A stretch of DNA of 64,000 nucleotides from Allium sativum. Lineage: Eukaryota > Streptophyta > Magnoliopsida > Asparagales > Amaryllidaceae. Positions 1 to 9,925 of the stretch are shown one piece after another (position 1 is the stretch's first letter; every line of letters begins with the position of its first letter). A program made the translations under genes and the position numbers. The stretch is from contig CM060922.1 of assembly GCA_030737875.1 (NCBI GenBank), forward strand, positions 317,231,456 to 317,295,455, given 5' to 3'. Under the pieces are notes generated by a model, which was given only the letters and a program-made list of their open reading frames with translations, was not told the DNA's origin and did not search any database.

Positions 1-377
1 TTAAAATTTAAAGTTCTCTCCCCTCCCCCTTATTTCATTCTGCCCCCCCCCCCCCCATTTCTTGATTCGATTCAGAATTAAAAAGAGAAAAAAAAAAGAA
101 CGACAAAGGGGCGACGGGGGATTAACCGCCGCCGACACCATATCGCCCCCACCGATGGATCGCCAACCGCGATGGCCCCCTCCTCCCTCCACATCCGATT
201 CGAGATCCCCCCCCCCAGCAAGCCATCGCCGACGCAACCTCTTTCCCCTTCTTCTAATCGAACTGCCACTGCCCTGAGCCGCCACCTGCGACCAACTCCG
301 ACCACCTGACCACCGCCACGCCCTGCCTACCACCTCCAGCGCGCCCCTCGACCTCCACCTTCCCCTCTGAAAATACA
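1..377 (+). promoter_or_regulatory. GC-rich leader of LTR copy 1 (promoter partly cut off)
   Basis: A CT-rich stretch (TTCTCTCCCCTCCCCC), a 14-C run at 43-56 and a Pro/Arg-coding-like GC-rich block end at the donor-like ACA|GTGAGT. This order resembles a plant core promoter plus first exon. The upstream TATA-like part lies outside the window in this copy. Confidence 0.4.
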
Positions 378-1720
378 GTGAGTTTTTTTTGCCTATTCTA
401 TTTTATTTATGTTATTTTTATTTTCATCTTCATTTTATATACTATAAACTGAGAAAAATATAACTTTTAAAGCTGGAAATATACGATTTTCAAATGACAA
501 AGGTCTGACTTTTATAGGGGAGAGTTCAGATTTTGTTGTAGAGAATTTGGATTTTTATAAAATAAAAAGAGTAGATTTTTATAAAAAGAATTCTGATTTT
601 AAATCATACAAATAGGAATTTTATATTTAAAAAGCTAGAAACTTTATATAGGAAAAAGGCGAAAACTTTAACAAAGGAAAGTCGGGATTTTTAATATATG
701 AAAGCTTCGATTTTTAAAAATATAAAAGATTTGATTTTTAAAGTTAAAGATCGGATTTTTAATAGCATAAAGCTACGATTTTTATATATTGAATAGCGAA
801 GTAAAAATTCGATTTTTATATATTGAATAACGAAGTAAAAATTCGATTTTTATCTATGTAGTGGCTACGGATGACAAAGATGACAAAGATGCGATAACGA
901 CGAAGATTGAAGTGTCGTGAAGTGGGATAGCTATCGGTGAGAATTTCTCACCTTTCAATTTCATTTTTGATATATATATACTAGGATGCAGACGGTGCTT
1001 AGTAGCACCCGACACAACCGTCCACAGACCATGGACTTGTTTGTTTGATTGCAAAAATTAGTTAGATGATTTGATTTGAAATTTGGTTGTTTGGTGAATT
1101 TGATTGATGTGTGAATGGCGTGGGCCTTCACTAGACCGGGGATAAGGCTAGGCCTCGTCCCGTTTCTAGTATCGTGCCGTTATGCCGCCGAAATTTTCTA
1201 AAAAAAGTTAAAAAATAAAAATATCATTTTATTTAAAGAATGAACTGAATAGAAATTCATATGTTAAAATAAAATGTTTTATCATTAAAAATATAATTTT
1301 TAACGTGAATATGAATATAGTGAATGTGAATAAATAAATATTCATTTACACACCGGACGGTTTGTTTATGCACACCTATTTGAATGACATTGATTGGGTC
1401 GATAAATTTTACACATCGCTCAACTACACAAATAAGATATGCGTTAGATTGTTTGAAACCCCACACGGTTGTTGGGATGAAATATGAAGTTCACTCATCC
1501 TGATTTATTAAATATGTCGATCGATTGATTGACAGGCTGTTATAAGCGTTAGATATCTATATTTGATGCTTATACAGTGTAGTGCACTTTGGTTGATGGT
1601 TGATTATTTTTCAATGCTATTATATACATGTGTTGTATGAAAATCCATATAATTAATCTTATATGGTGATTGATTGGGCCTCATTCCAATTTAGAAAATA
1701 AAGAATATTATAAAATAAAG

Positions 1721-1981
1721 GTTCATGTGTCGACAGTACTCATCCATTGAGATTGGTCATGTGTTGAACGAAATATTTTGATAATAAAATTTACATCTTT
1801 ATCAATATAAAATAAAGGTTCATGTGTTGACAGTACTCATCCATTGAGATTGGTCATGTGTTGAACCAAATATTTTGATAATAAAATTTACATCTTTATC
1901 AATATAAAATAAAGGTTCATGTGTTGACAGTACTCATCCGTTGAGATTGGTCATGTGTTGAACGAAATATTTTGATAATAA
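1721..1981 (+). repeat. 97-bp direct repeat x3 (last partial), LTR copy 1
   Basis: Copies start at 1721, 1818 and 1915 with the sequence GTTCATGTGT(T/C)GACAGTACTC. The third stops inside the unit. Each repeat holds an inner pair of GTTCATGTGTTGA and GTCATGTGTTGAA. All LTR copies have exactly three. Confidence 0.9.
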
Positions 1982-2103
1982 CAAATATTTTGAAAAAGGA
2001 AATATTTGAAATAGAATATTTGAAAATAGAAATTTATGAAGCCGTGTTGATTAGATTGACGCCATTTTGACGTGAACGATATTTATAAATATCGATTTTA
2101 TTC

Positions 2104-2325
2104 ATTTCGAAATGAATTGAATATATAACGATTTCGAAATGAATTGAATTGAAAACGATTTCGAAATGAATTGAATTGAAAACGATTTCGAAATGAATTG
2201 AATTGAAAACGATTTCAAAATGAATTGAATTGAAAACGATTTTGAAATGAATTGAAAACGATTTCGAAATGAATTGAATTAAAAACGATTTCGAAATGAA
2301 TTGAATTGAAAATGAATTCAAATTG
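2104..2325 (+). repeat. 27-bp minisatellite, LTR copy 1
   Basis: About eight units of CGATTTCGAAATGAATTGAA(TTGAAAA). On the minus strand it reads as a 9-residue repeat, FNSIHFEIV, because 27 is a multiple of 3. A 5-bp deletion near 2245-2255 breaks that frame in this copy, so the repeat is not kept as protein. Confidence 0.9.
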
Positions 2326-3219
2326 AATTGAAAGCGAATTCAAATGAATTCAAATTGAATTGAAATTTGAATTGAATAGAAATGAATTTTAAAACGAATT
2401 TATAAAGAAGAATTCAATTTTGATTTGAATTGAAAAGGAAGTTGAAATTGCTTTTGAAACGAATTTTAAAACTATTTATATAATTCGTTTTAAATAGAAA
2501 TCGACGAAATACATATTATATATATTATATATATAATATAATGGCCTGAATAGAACGCGCCGCGCCGCGGCAGTTCGCGAATTTCGACCATTTATTTCAA
2601 ACGGACATTACGGGAGATCCGACCGTCGGATTCTCCTAAAACCGGAACCGTTGGGTTCGTATCGAAAAGAGCTTTCTAACAATTATTAGAAATTAGAAAT
2701 CTAACGGTTGGATTTGGAATTATGTCCAAATCAAATTTGAAAAAGGTCGCTGTAAGTGCAGTTCGATGACCGTTGATGGAAATCGACTGTACGTGCCTTG
2801 ATAAAATTATTAAAAATAGTAATAATTTGTGTAAAATCATAAGAAATGATTTGTGAAGATTTGGGATGAAAAACTCCATATTTGAAAAGATAAAAATAGA
2901 TTTTTATCAAAATGAACTAGTTTTGAACTAGAACTATAATTCTATTTATTTTTAAATAAATAAATTGAATTTGAAAAGGGTTTTAAAAATAACCCGAATT
3001 TCCAATAATTATATTGGAATGGATTTGAATCGAAATTGTCTTTGGAATATTTCGATATTGGATTTCGTGATGATACAGATATTGTTATGGGAATTTGAAA
3101 GATATAGATATATATATCGTTATTTCCAATATGATATTTGTTTGTCGTGGAATTTGATATTGAATATAAGCCGATATATTTTCTATTCAGAGCCTTGTAT
3201 TTAATATCAAATGTGATTT

Positions 3220-3470
3220 GGGTTTGTCGTGAATGGTGTCTTCACTAACACTGTTCTTGAACCCAGTTGAGAAAAGATTAAATCTTTTTATTTAGATTTA
3301 ATGAAGTGTACCAATTAAATAATATTTAATTGGAATTGAATGGATATTGATTTTTGGGTTTATCGTGAACAGTGTTTTAAATAACACTCGTTCTTTAACC
3401 CGATAATCAATGGAATGTGACTTTGGGTTTATCGTGAACCGTGTTTTAAATGACACGGATTCTTTAACCC
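3220..3470 (+). repeat. Three imperfect hairpin repeats GGGTTT..TCGTGAA..AACCC
   Basis: Three about 46-nt modules at 3220-3264, 3356-3401 and 3425-3470. Each begins GGGTTT(A/G)TCGTGAA and ends TTCTT(T/G)AACCC, with an inner GTGT...ACAC pair, so each can fold on itself. They recur in every young LTR and, diverged, in the old LTR at 36191-36235, about 36323-36370 and 36653-36698. Order and spacing are roughly kept, while the sequence between them changes more. Confidence 0.72.
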
Positions 3471-3534
3471 AGTTAACGATTAAAACTAAGTGGAGTTTTA
3501 ATGAATCTTTAATTAGATTGAAAAGATCGAAAAT

Positions 3535-3659
3535 GGAGTATCACCAGTTTTGCTCCAGGCGATAGCTAAATCTTTAATTAGATTTGAACGTGAAATGGTA
3601 ATTGAATTTACCGATAACACCGTGGTGTTAGATATGAAGTATAACCAGTTTTACTTCAT
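3535..3659 (+). other. Pair of hairpins with conserved ACCAGTTT loop
   Basis: Hairpin A (3535-3556) has stem GGAGTA/TGCTCC and loop TCACCAGTTT. Hairpin B (3634-3659) has stem ATGAAGTA/TACTTCAT and loop TAACCAGTTT. The two stems differ in sequence but hold the same 10-nt loop pattern. The old LTR keeps both: near 36852-36873 with stem GAGTA/TACTC, and near 36953-36978 with stem ATGGATTA/TGCTCCAT. Both old hairpins keep an ACCAGTTT loop. Changes such as A-T to G-C in stem B occur on both sides. This suggests a selected RNA or DNA structure. Confidence 0.6.
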
Positions 3660-5076
3660 GGGATGAATAGGTTGGGATTGGGAAATTAAAACAAATGATT
3701 ACTTCGGTAAGGTTCGCTAATCCCGACTAGTTTGAATTGATATTCAAAAATAGATTAAAGAATAAATTCAGGAATTTATCTTGGATAAAATTAATGGGAA
3801 CCTTTCCCTATGAATGTGAAATCAGAAACTAACTGTCGGTTAGCTAAACAGAATGGTTTTCTGGATATTGATCTGATGTTCGTTTCGGCCTTCGGGGTTA
3901 ATATTTGGGGAATTATTCTCTTGATTAATTTACGGTTAGTGACTGATGAATTGGAATGAGGCGTATGTTGTGTTTGTGTAACACTTATTTAAAATATACG
4001 CGAGTTATTCGGAAAGACCGGGTTTATCCCATTCTGAATAACTGATACGACGATAAGTCGAAGATGAAGACAGTGGTCGAAGACCAGAAGTCTTCACGTC
4101 GCTTGGGTGATTACTGATGATCTTGATTGGGCTGCACACCCAAGAAGATGGAAACAGTTGGTGATCGTCCAGACGTGCTTGGAGATCGATGGATATGCGG
4201 GGTACTAGGTGCCTCCGGTTTCGTTCAGCCCCAGAACGGACTTGTAAATGGACTGTGTGTCTGACATTGGATTTTAGTCCGTGTGATTGATCTCTATTAA
4301 ATATATATCTGTTTGGCGGCGGAGAATTTATTCTCTTGCTTAACGCCCTTCTCTGAGACGTACGAGCTCAGGGGTTATATATTGATGGATATCAATCGCA
4401 TGGAGTGAATTGCCTGTATGGCAAGCCTAAGTGGCAAATGATCAAGGCTTCTGTTGAAAAGCAAAGTCTTGTGGTTGATGATCGAAGCAAGGCCTTTGTG
4501 GCGTAGCTTTGTGTAACGTTTACTTCGCGAGTTTCACACCCGGTATGAACCAAAAACGGGAGACGGACCTCAGGGGGGACATGCGTTTTCTTTCTAGTTA
4601 GGAGTGGCGTCAGTGCTTGAACTGGCTGACGAGTTTGACTCATGTGGATATTGCTTATTATTACTTGCTGAAAAGCGAGGCGCCTCGTGATATCGGTTTC
4701 GGCCGATGCTTCTGGTCGGCTGACGGGCCAGGCTTATGCCCCAAAGGGCGGAGAAACGTATTGTTCAGGCATTATAATCCACATCGGTGGACCGGCCCTG
4801 ACGATCCAGGGGGCAGTTGCGGCTGTTCCTGAGACACGGACTAGAGCGTCTCGAATCGGTAGAGGATCTTGCCCCTAGCCTCGGTTCATACCATAAATGA
4901 TAACCCAACTTCCAATACGACATTGCGGTTTTGATTGTAAACCTATATGTGGCGACATAGTGTTATGGGGCATTCATGCCGCCTATGATTGATACTTATG
5001 ATTTGAAGTTGTTTTATACAATATGCACTTATAATAGTATCAAATGATTTGTTTTAAACGTATCAAGCATTCTTTG

Positions 5077-5148
5077 GCTGTTATAAGGGAAAACCCTATC
5101 CCCCGGCTTGCGTTGCATTGTGTGATAGGACCTGGGTCTTATAACAGC
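5077..5148 (+). other. 72-nt conserved stem-loop in LTR
   Basis: Outer stem GCTGTTATAAG (5077-5087) pairs perfectly with CTTATAACAGC (5138-5148), and an inner stem CCTATC pairs with GATAGG. The same structure is at 12680-12751, 20284-20355 and 27895-27966. The old LTR has the same 72-nt spacing at 57020-57091 with GCTATTATA/TATAATAGC. There the fourth pair has switched from G-C to A-T, and the inner stem CTATC/GATGG keeps pairing through a G-U. The apical part, GGCTTGCGTTGCATT, is nearly unchanged. Confidence 0.65.
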
Positions 5149-5681
5149 TTCATTTTTCTCTATTTAGCATTGCGCTGTTTGTTTTATGCACTGGTATTCT
5201 TGGGAGGAAACCCGTTCCGTGTTAGACGGCGTGGTCCCTTGATTTACCTAACTTTAAAATAAAGAATTAATAATTGTTTTAGTTCTCACACCAGTCACAT
5301 GACTGACCTGGAGTTTATTGTTTTAACCTAAACTCTGGGTGCCCCTATTTTGACACGGGCAGCTAGTGGTTTTGGTTTTGCAGATTTATATTCACAGGAT
5401 CCTGGTTTACAGCTGGAACGATATCCGGAAAGCTTTGTTTCTGTATATCTCATCCTAGTTGTGTATTTGTATTGTATTATTTTCCGCTGCTATGTATTTA
5501 AATGTAATTTAAATCTCTGATATTTCTGTGTAATATTTATTCATTTATACCCTGTATATTCTTGTAATCTGATGCATTGTTGTAATATACAATGAAATGT
5601 TCTTTTGTATGCGTTCTCTTGTGGCTTGTTCTCGAACTATCCGACGCTTTCCTTTACGGGGGAGTTGCGGGTTCTCACAGT

Positions 5682-5693
5682 TGGTATCAGAGC
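5682..5693 (+). other. Primer binding site, tRNA-iMet (internal 1)
   Basis: TGGTATCAGAGC is complementary to the 3' end of plant initiator tRNA-Met and lies 2 nt after the LTR terminus. It is the site where minus-strand DNA synthesis starts. Confidence 0.93.
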
Positions 5694-6703
5694 TTTGGTT
5701 TACAGAGCTCGAGAACAAGACACATTAGAACCATACGAAAGAATTCATCAGATATTGGATTAGTAATATCCAATGAGGATGACTCGTTAGAGATGGGATC
5801 AGTAGTATCGTAGAACGAGTGTGAAGAGTATATTTTTAAAATGAAAACAAATCTTGTTTTGAAATATAAATCAATTATTCGTATTTGGTTATTTATTTAT
5901 ATTGATTTTGGACAATTCAGTATATAAAGAATTTGCATATACGCCTTGCAAACGTATATTCAAAGTTTTAATATATTGGATAGATATAGCATCACACTCT
6001 AGTCGCCCGAAGATGATATTGATGATAGCGATCGCATCATCAACATTTATGTTCGAGTTTCGAAGGTGTGATTTTCTATATATTTCCATTAGACTGGTGT
6101 GAGAACCAAAACTAATATAGCTAGAATACATTGTTGTGATTTGGCATCAAAACATGATTTTCTTTATATATACCAAAATTATGAATTTCAAACTCTAATT
6201 CACTAATTGATTGATGTTTGTGTTGTTTGTTTATTTGTTAGCTAATTTTTAGCCATTTAGCCTAATTGAACCAAATATTGAATTGTATTGAAAATTGGTC
6301 GCATTTGCTTGCATATACATATACTTACATTGAACAGGTCATAGCAAGGGGGCTAGAGCAGAGAATAAAATTTGTTTGCCCGACAAATAGGTACATGTTT
6401 ACTACATAATTTACTGTTTTGTTTGGGTGATGATGATTTTATGAGCCTATTGGCTAGCCGCTTGGCTTTTTCTTTATCTTTTTGAGATTAGAAGGACCGG
6501 GGAAGCTATTTGAAATTCCCCGATGCTCCCATTGTAGGGGAGGTTATGGCGAAATTTTTCGAAAATTTAGGGTGTTAGCCAAATTTTTGAAAATTTGAAA
6601 ATTCTCAGAAACTGAAAAGTTGGAGAATGCAAGCCAGATCGAACATAGAGTTGATTAATCAAACCACTTTCGACTTTGTTCCTTTTCGGGGACGAAAAGT
6701 TTT

Positions 6704-6716
6704 AAGTGGGGGAGAT
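6704..6716 (+). other. Polypurine tract 1
   Basis: AAGTGGGGGAGAT directly precedes TGTAACAACCCG. It is the plus-strand priming site and defines the LTR 5' border. Confidence 0.85.
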
Positions 6717-7580
6717 TGTAACAACCCGAAAATCTGGGCCAGTTTAAAATTTTTATTTTGGCGATTTTAGCGAATTTTGATTATTTAAAATAGATTATTT
6801 TAAATAATATCGACGAGAAATTTATTTTGAATATATTTAGAACGTATATATTATATACGTCGTCGTTAGAATATAAATAATTATATATAATTATAAATAG
6901 AATTGAAAATGGCGCGGTAGTTCGATAATTCGATTTCAAACTTCAATTGAATATACCGGGTGCAAAACAATCCGGATTTTAGTGAAACCAAAAACATTAG
7001 GATCTAATTGATAATATCTTTCCAACGAATCCGAAAAATTGAAGTTTCATAGCGGGAATCAAAAGATATGCCCAGTTGAAAATTCTGAATAGTCGCTATG
7101 GAATTCAGGCCCTTAAAAATGGAAATTTTGCAAATGACCTCGGATTTCGACGAAACCAGTTTTGTTGGATCCGTGATGTTAAATTATTGCTAGATTCCAA
7201 ATTTCATAATTTTTCGAATCAATATGTGAGCGTGGCAAAGGAAAACGCGTTTGACCAGTTTCAGTTGATTTTAATCGACTGGAAATTGGCCATTTTTCTA
7301 ACGGTCTCAGAATTTGACGAAACTAGTTTTGTTAGGACCGTATCGTCAATGCGAAGCTAGAAAATATTTTTCTGGAATTTTTCGAGTTAGTATGTGACCC
7401 CAGTAATTTGAAATGGATGTTTAAAATTCAATATAATGATTTAAATGTAAATTCAATGGAAACTGTTCGAAACGAGTCGAATCAGCCTACGATACATATC
7501 CCATTGTGTTCGGAATGGGGGTAATACGCTATGGACGGCAGGCGGTGGACCTCGTTTAGAGGTCGTATGTAAAAGTCAAC

Positions 7581-7985
7581 TTTTTTTTAATAAATAAATA
7601 ATTTAAAATTTGAAGTTCTCTCCCCTCCCCCTTATTTCATTCTGCCCCCCTATTTCTTGATTCGATTCAGAATTAAAAAGAGAAAAAAAAAAGAACGACA
7701 AAGGGGCGACGGGGGATTAACCGCCGCCGCCACCATATCGCCCCCACCGATGTATCGCCAACCGCGATGGCCCCCTCCTCCCTCCACATCCGATTCGAGA
7801 TCGCACGCCCCCCAGCAAGCCATCGCCGACGCAACCTCTTTCCCCTTCTTCTAATCGAACCGCCACTGCCCTGAGCCGCCACCTGCGACCAACTCCGACC
7901 AACTCCGACCACCTGACCACTGCCACGCCCTGCCTACCACCTCCAGCGCGCCCCTCGACCTCCACCTTCCCCTCTGAAAATACAG
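7581..7985 (+). promoter_or_regulatory. Promoter-like block and GC-rich leader, LTR copy 2
   Basis: An A/T stretch with AATAAATAAATAA is followed by a pyrimidine patch (TTCTCTCCCCTCCC), then about 300 bp of GC-rich sequence with small frames, and then ACA|GTGAGTTTTT at 7984/7985, which fits a 5' splice donor. TATA plus Y-patch is a common plant core-promoter arrangement. This is the likely place where element transcription starts, and the leader may be spliced. This is inferred from sequence order only. Confidence 0.42.
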
Positions 7986-9318
7986 TGAGTTTTTTTTGCC
8001 TATTCTATTTTATTTATGTTATTTTTATTTTCATCTTCATTTTATATACTATAAACTGAGAAAAATATAACTTTTAAAGCTGGAAATATACGATTTTCAA
8101 ATGACAAAGGTCTGACTTTTATAGGGGAGAGTTCAGATTTTGTTGCAGAGAATTTGGATTTTTATAAAATAAAAAGAGTAGATTTTTATAAAAAGAATTC
8201 TGATTTTAAATCATACAAATAGGAATTTTATATTTAAAAAGCTAGAAACTTTATATAGGAAAAAGGCGAAAACTTTAACAAAGGAAAGTCGGGATTTTTA
8301 ATATATGAAAGCTTCGATTTTTAAAAATATAAAAGATTTGATTTTTAAAGTTAAAGATCGGATTTTTAATAGCATAAAGCTACGATTTTTATATATTGAA
8401 TAGCGAAGTAAAAAATTCGATTTTTATATATTGAATAACGAAGTAAAAATTCGATTTTTATCTATGTAGTGGCTACGGATGACAAAGATGCGATAACGAC
8501 GAAGATTGAAGTGTCGTGAAGTGGGATAGCTATCGGTGAGAATTTCTCACCTTTCAATTTCATTTTTGATATATATATACTAGGATGCAGACGGTGCTTA
8601 GTAGCACCCGACACAACCGTCCACAGACCATGGACTTGTTTGTTTGATTGCAAAAATTAGTTAGATGATTTGATTTGAAATTTGGTTGTTTGGTGAATTT
8701 GATTGATGTGTGAATGGCGTGGGCCTTCACTAGACCGGGGATAAGGCTAGGCCTCGTCCCGTTTCTAGTATCGTGCCGTTATGCCGCCGAAATTTTCTAA
8801 AAAAAGTTAGAAATAAAAATATCATTTTATTTAAAGAATGAACTGAATAGAAATTCATATGTTAAAATAAAATGTTTTATCATTAAAAATATAATTTTTA
8901 ACGTGAATATGAATATAATGAATGTGAATAAATAAATATTCATTTACACACCGGACGGTTTGTTTATGCACACCTATTTGAATGACATTGATTGGGTCGA
9001 TAAATTTTACACATCGCTCAACTACACAAATAAGATATGCGTTAGATTGTTTGAAACCCCACACGGGTGTTGGGATGAAATATGAAGTTCACTCATCCTG
9101 ATTTATTAAATATGTCGATCGATTGATTGACAGGCTGTTATAAGCGTTAGATATCTATATTTGATGCTTATACAGTGTAGTGCACTTTGGTTGATGGTTG
9201 ATTATTTTTCAATGCTATTATATACATGTGTTGTATGAAAATCCATATAATTAATCTTATATGGTGAATGATTGGGCCTCATTCCAATTTAGAAAATAAA
9301 GAATATTATAAAATAAAG

Positions 9319-9579
9319 GTTCATGTGTCGACAGTACTCATCCATTGAGATTGGTCATGTGTTGAACGAAATATTTTGATAATAAAATTTACATCTTTAT
9401 CAATATAAAATAAAGGTTCATGTGTTGACAGTACTCATCCATTGAGATTGGTCATGTGTTGAACCAAATATTTTGATAATAAAATTTACATCTTTATCAA
9501 TATAAAATAAAGGTTCATGTGTTGACAGTACTCATCCATTGAGATTGGTCATGTGTTGAACGAAATATTTTGATAATAA
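9319..9579 (+). repeat. 97-bp direct repeat x3, LTR copy 2
   Basis: Starts at 9319, 9416 and 9513. The first unit keeps the TGTCGAC variant, as in copy 1. Confidence 0.9.
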
Positions 9580-9703
9580 CAACTATTTTGAAAAAGGAAA
9601 TATTTGAAATAGAATATTTGAAAATAGAAATTTATGAAACCGTGTTGATTAGATTGACGCCATTTTGACGTGAACGATATTTATAAATATCGATTTTATT
9701 CAT

Positions 9704-9925
9704 TTCGAAATGAATTGAATATATAACGATTTCGAAATGAATTGAATTGAAAACGATTTCGAAATGAATTGAATTGAAAACGATTTCGAAATGAATTGAA
9801 TTGAAAACGATTTCAAAATGAATTGAATTGAAAACGATTTTGAAATGAATTGAATTGAAAACGATTTCGAAATGAATTGAATTAAAAACGATTTCGAAAT
9901 GAATTGAATTGAAAACGAATTCAAA
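9704..9925 (+). repeat. 27-bp minisatellite, LTR copy 2
   Basis: Same 27-bp unit without the 5-bp deletion, which gives a longer open frame on the minus strand by chance. AATTGAATTGAA-rich degenerate sequence continues to about 10040. Confidence 0.9.

Larger units (their letters stand above)
1..5679 (+). mobile_element. Giant LTR, copy 1 (5' end outside window)
   Basis: This is the 3' part of the first long terminal repeat of the array. By comparison with copies 2-4, about 890 bp of its 5' end lie left of the window. It ends in TCTCACA directly before a 2-nt spacer and an initiator tRNA-Met primer binding site, which fixes the LTR 3' border. It is colinear with the other copies at about 98-99% by eye, with scattered substitutions, a 5-bp deletion in the 27-bp repeat block and homopolymer length changes. 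No long reading frame is present; the small frames it contains recur only because the copies are nearly identical. Confidence 0.88.
5680..6716 (+). mobile_element. Internal region 1 of non-autonomous giant-LTR retrotransposon
   Basis: This 1037-bp segment lies between two LTRs. It starts with spacer GT plus a tRNA-Met PBS and ends with the purine tract AAGTGGGGGAGAT abutting the next LTR (TGTAACAACCCG). It has no gag, protease, reverse transcriptase or integrase; the longest frames are under 85 codons and look random. A cis-only internal region means the element relies on proteins from an autonomous relative. The PPT and LTR-start motifs resemble plant Ty3/Gypsy (Tekay/Del-like) elements, an inference from the ends only. 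A palindromic core GCGATCGC with flanking complementary arms lies at 6021-6041. Confidence 0.87.

Noticed and set aside
1..333. Pro/Arg-rich frames over the GC-rich leader (both strands, all copies)
   Set aside because: The frames differ between copies through C-run and small indel changes, and the composition alone explains their openness. A promoter or leader is more likely than a protein.
2104..2325. CRISPR-like array of short repeats
   Set aside because: The units are contiguous without unique spacers, and this is plant nuclear DNA. It is an ordinary minisatellite.
5044..5262. 72-codon frame (MICFKRIKHSL...) repeated in three LTR copies at 5044, 12647 and 20251
   Set aside because: It persists only because the copies are nearly identical. 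The old LTR has a stop right after the start and frame changes, while the RNA stem-loop beneath is kept. Selection is on structure, not on this peptide.
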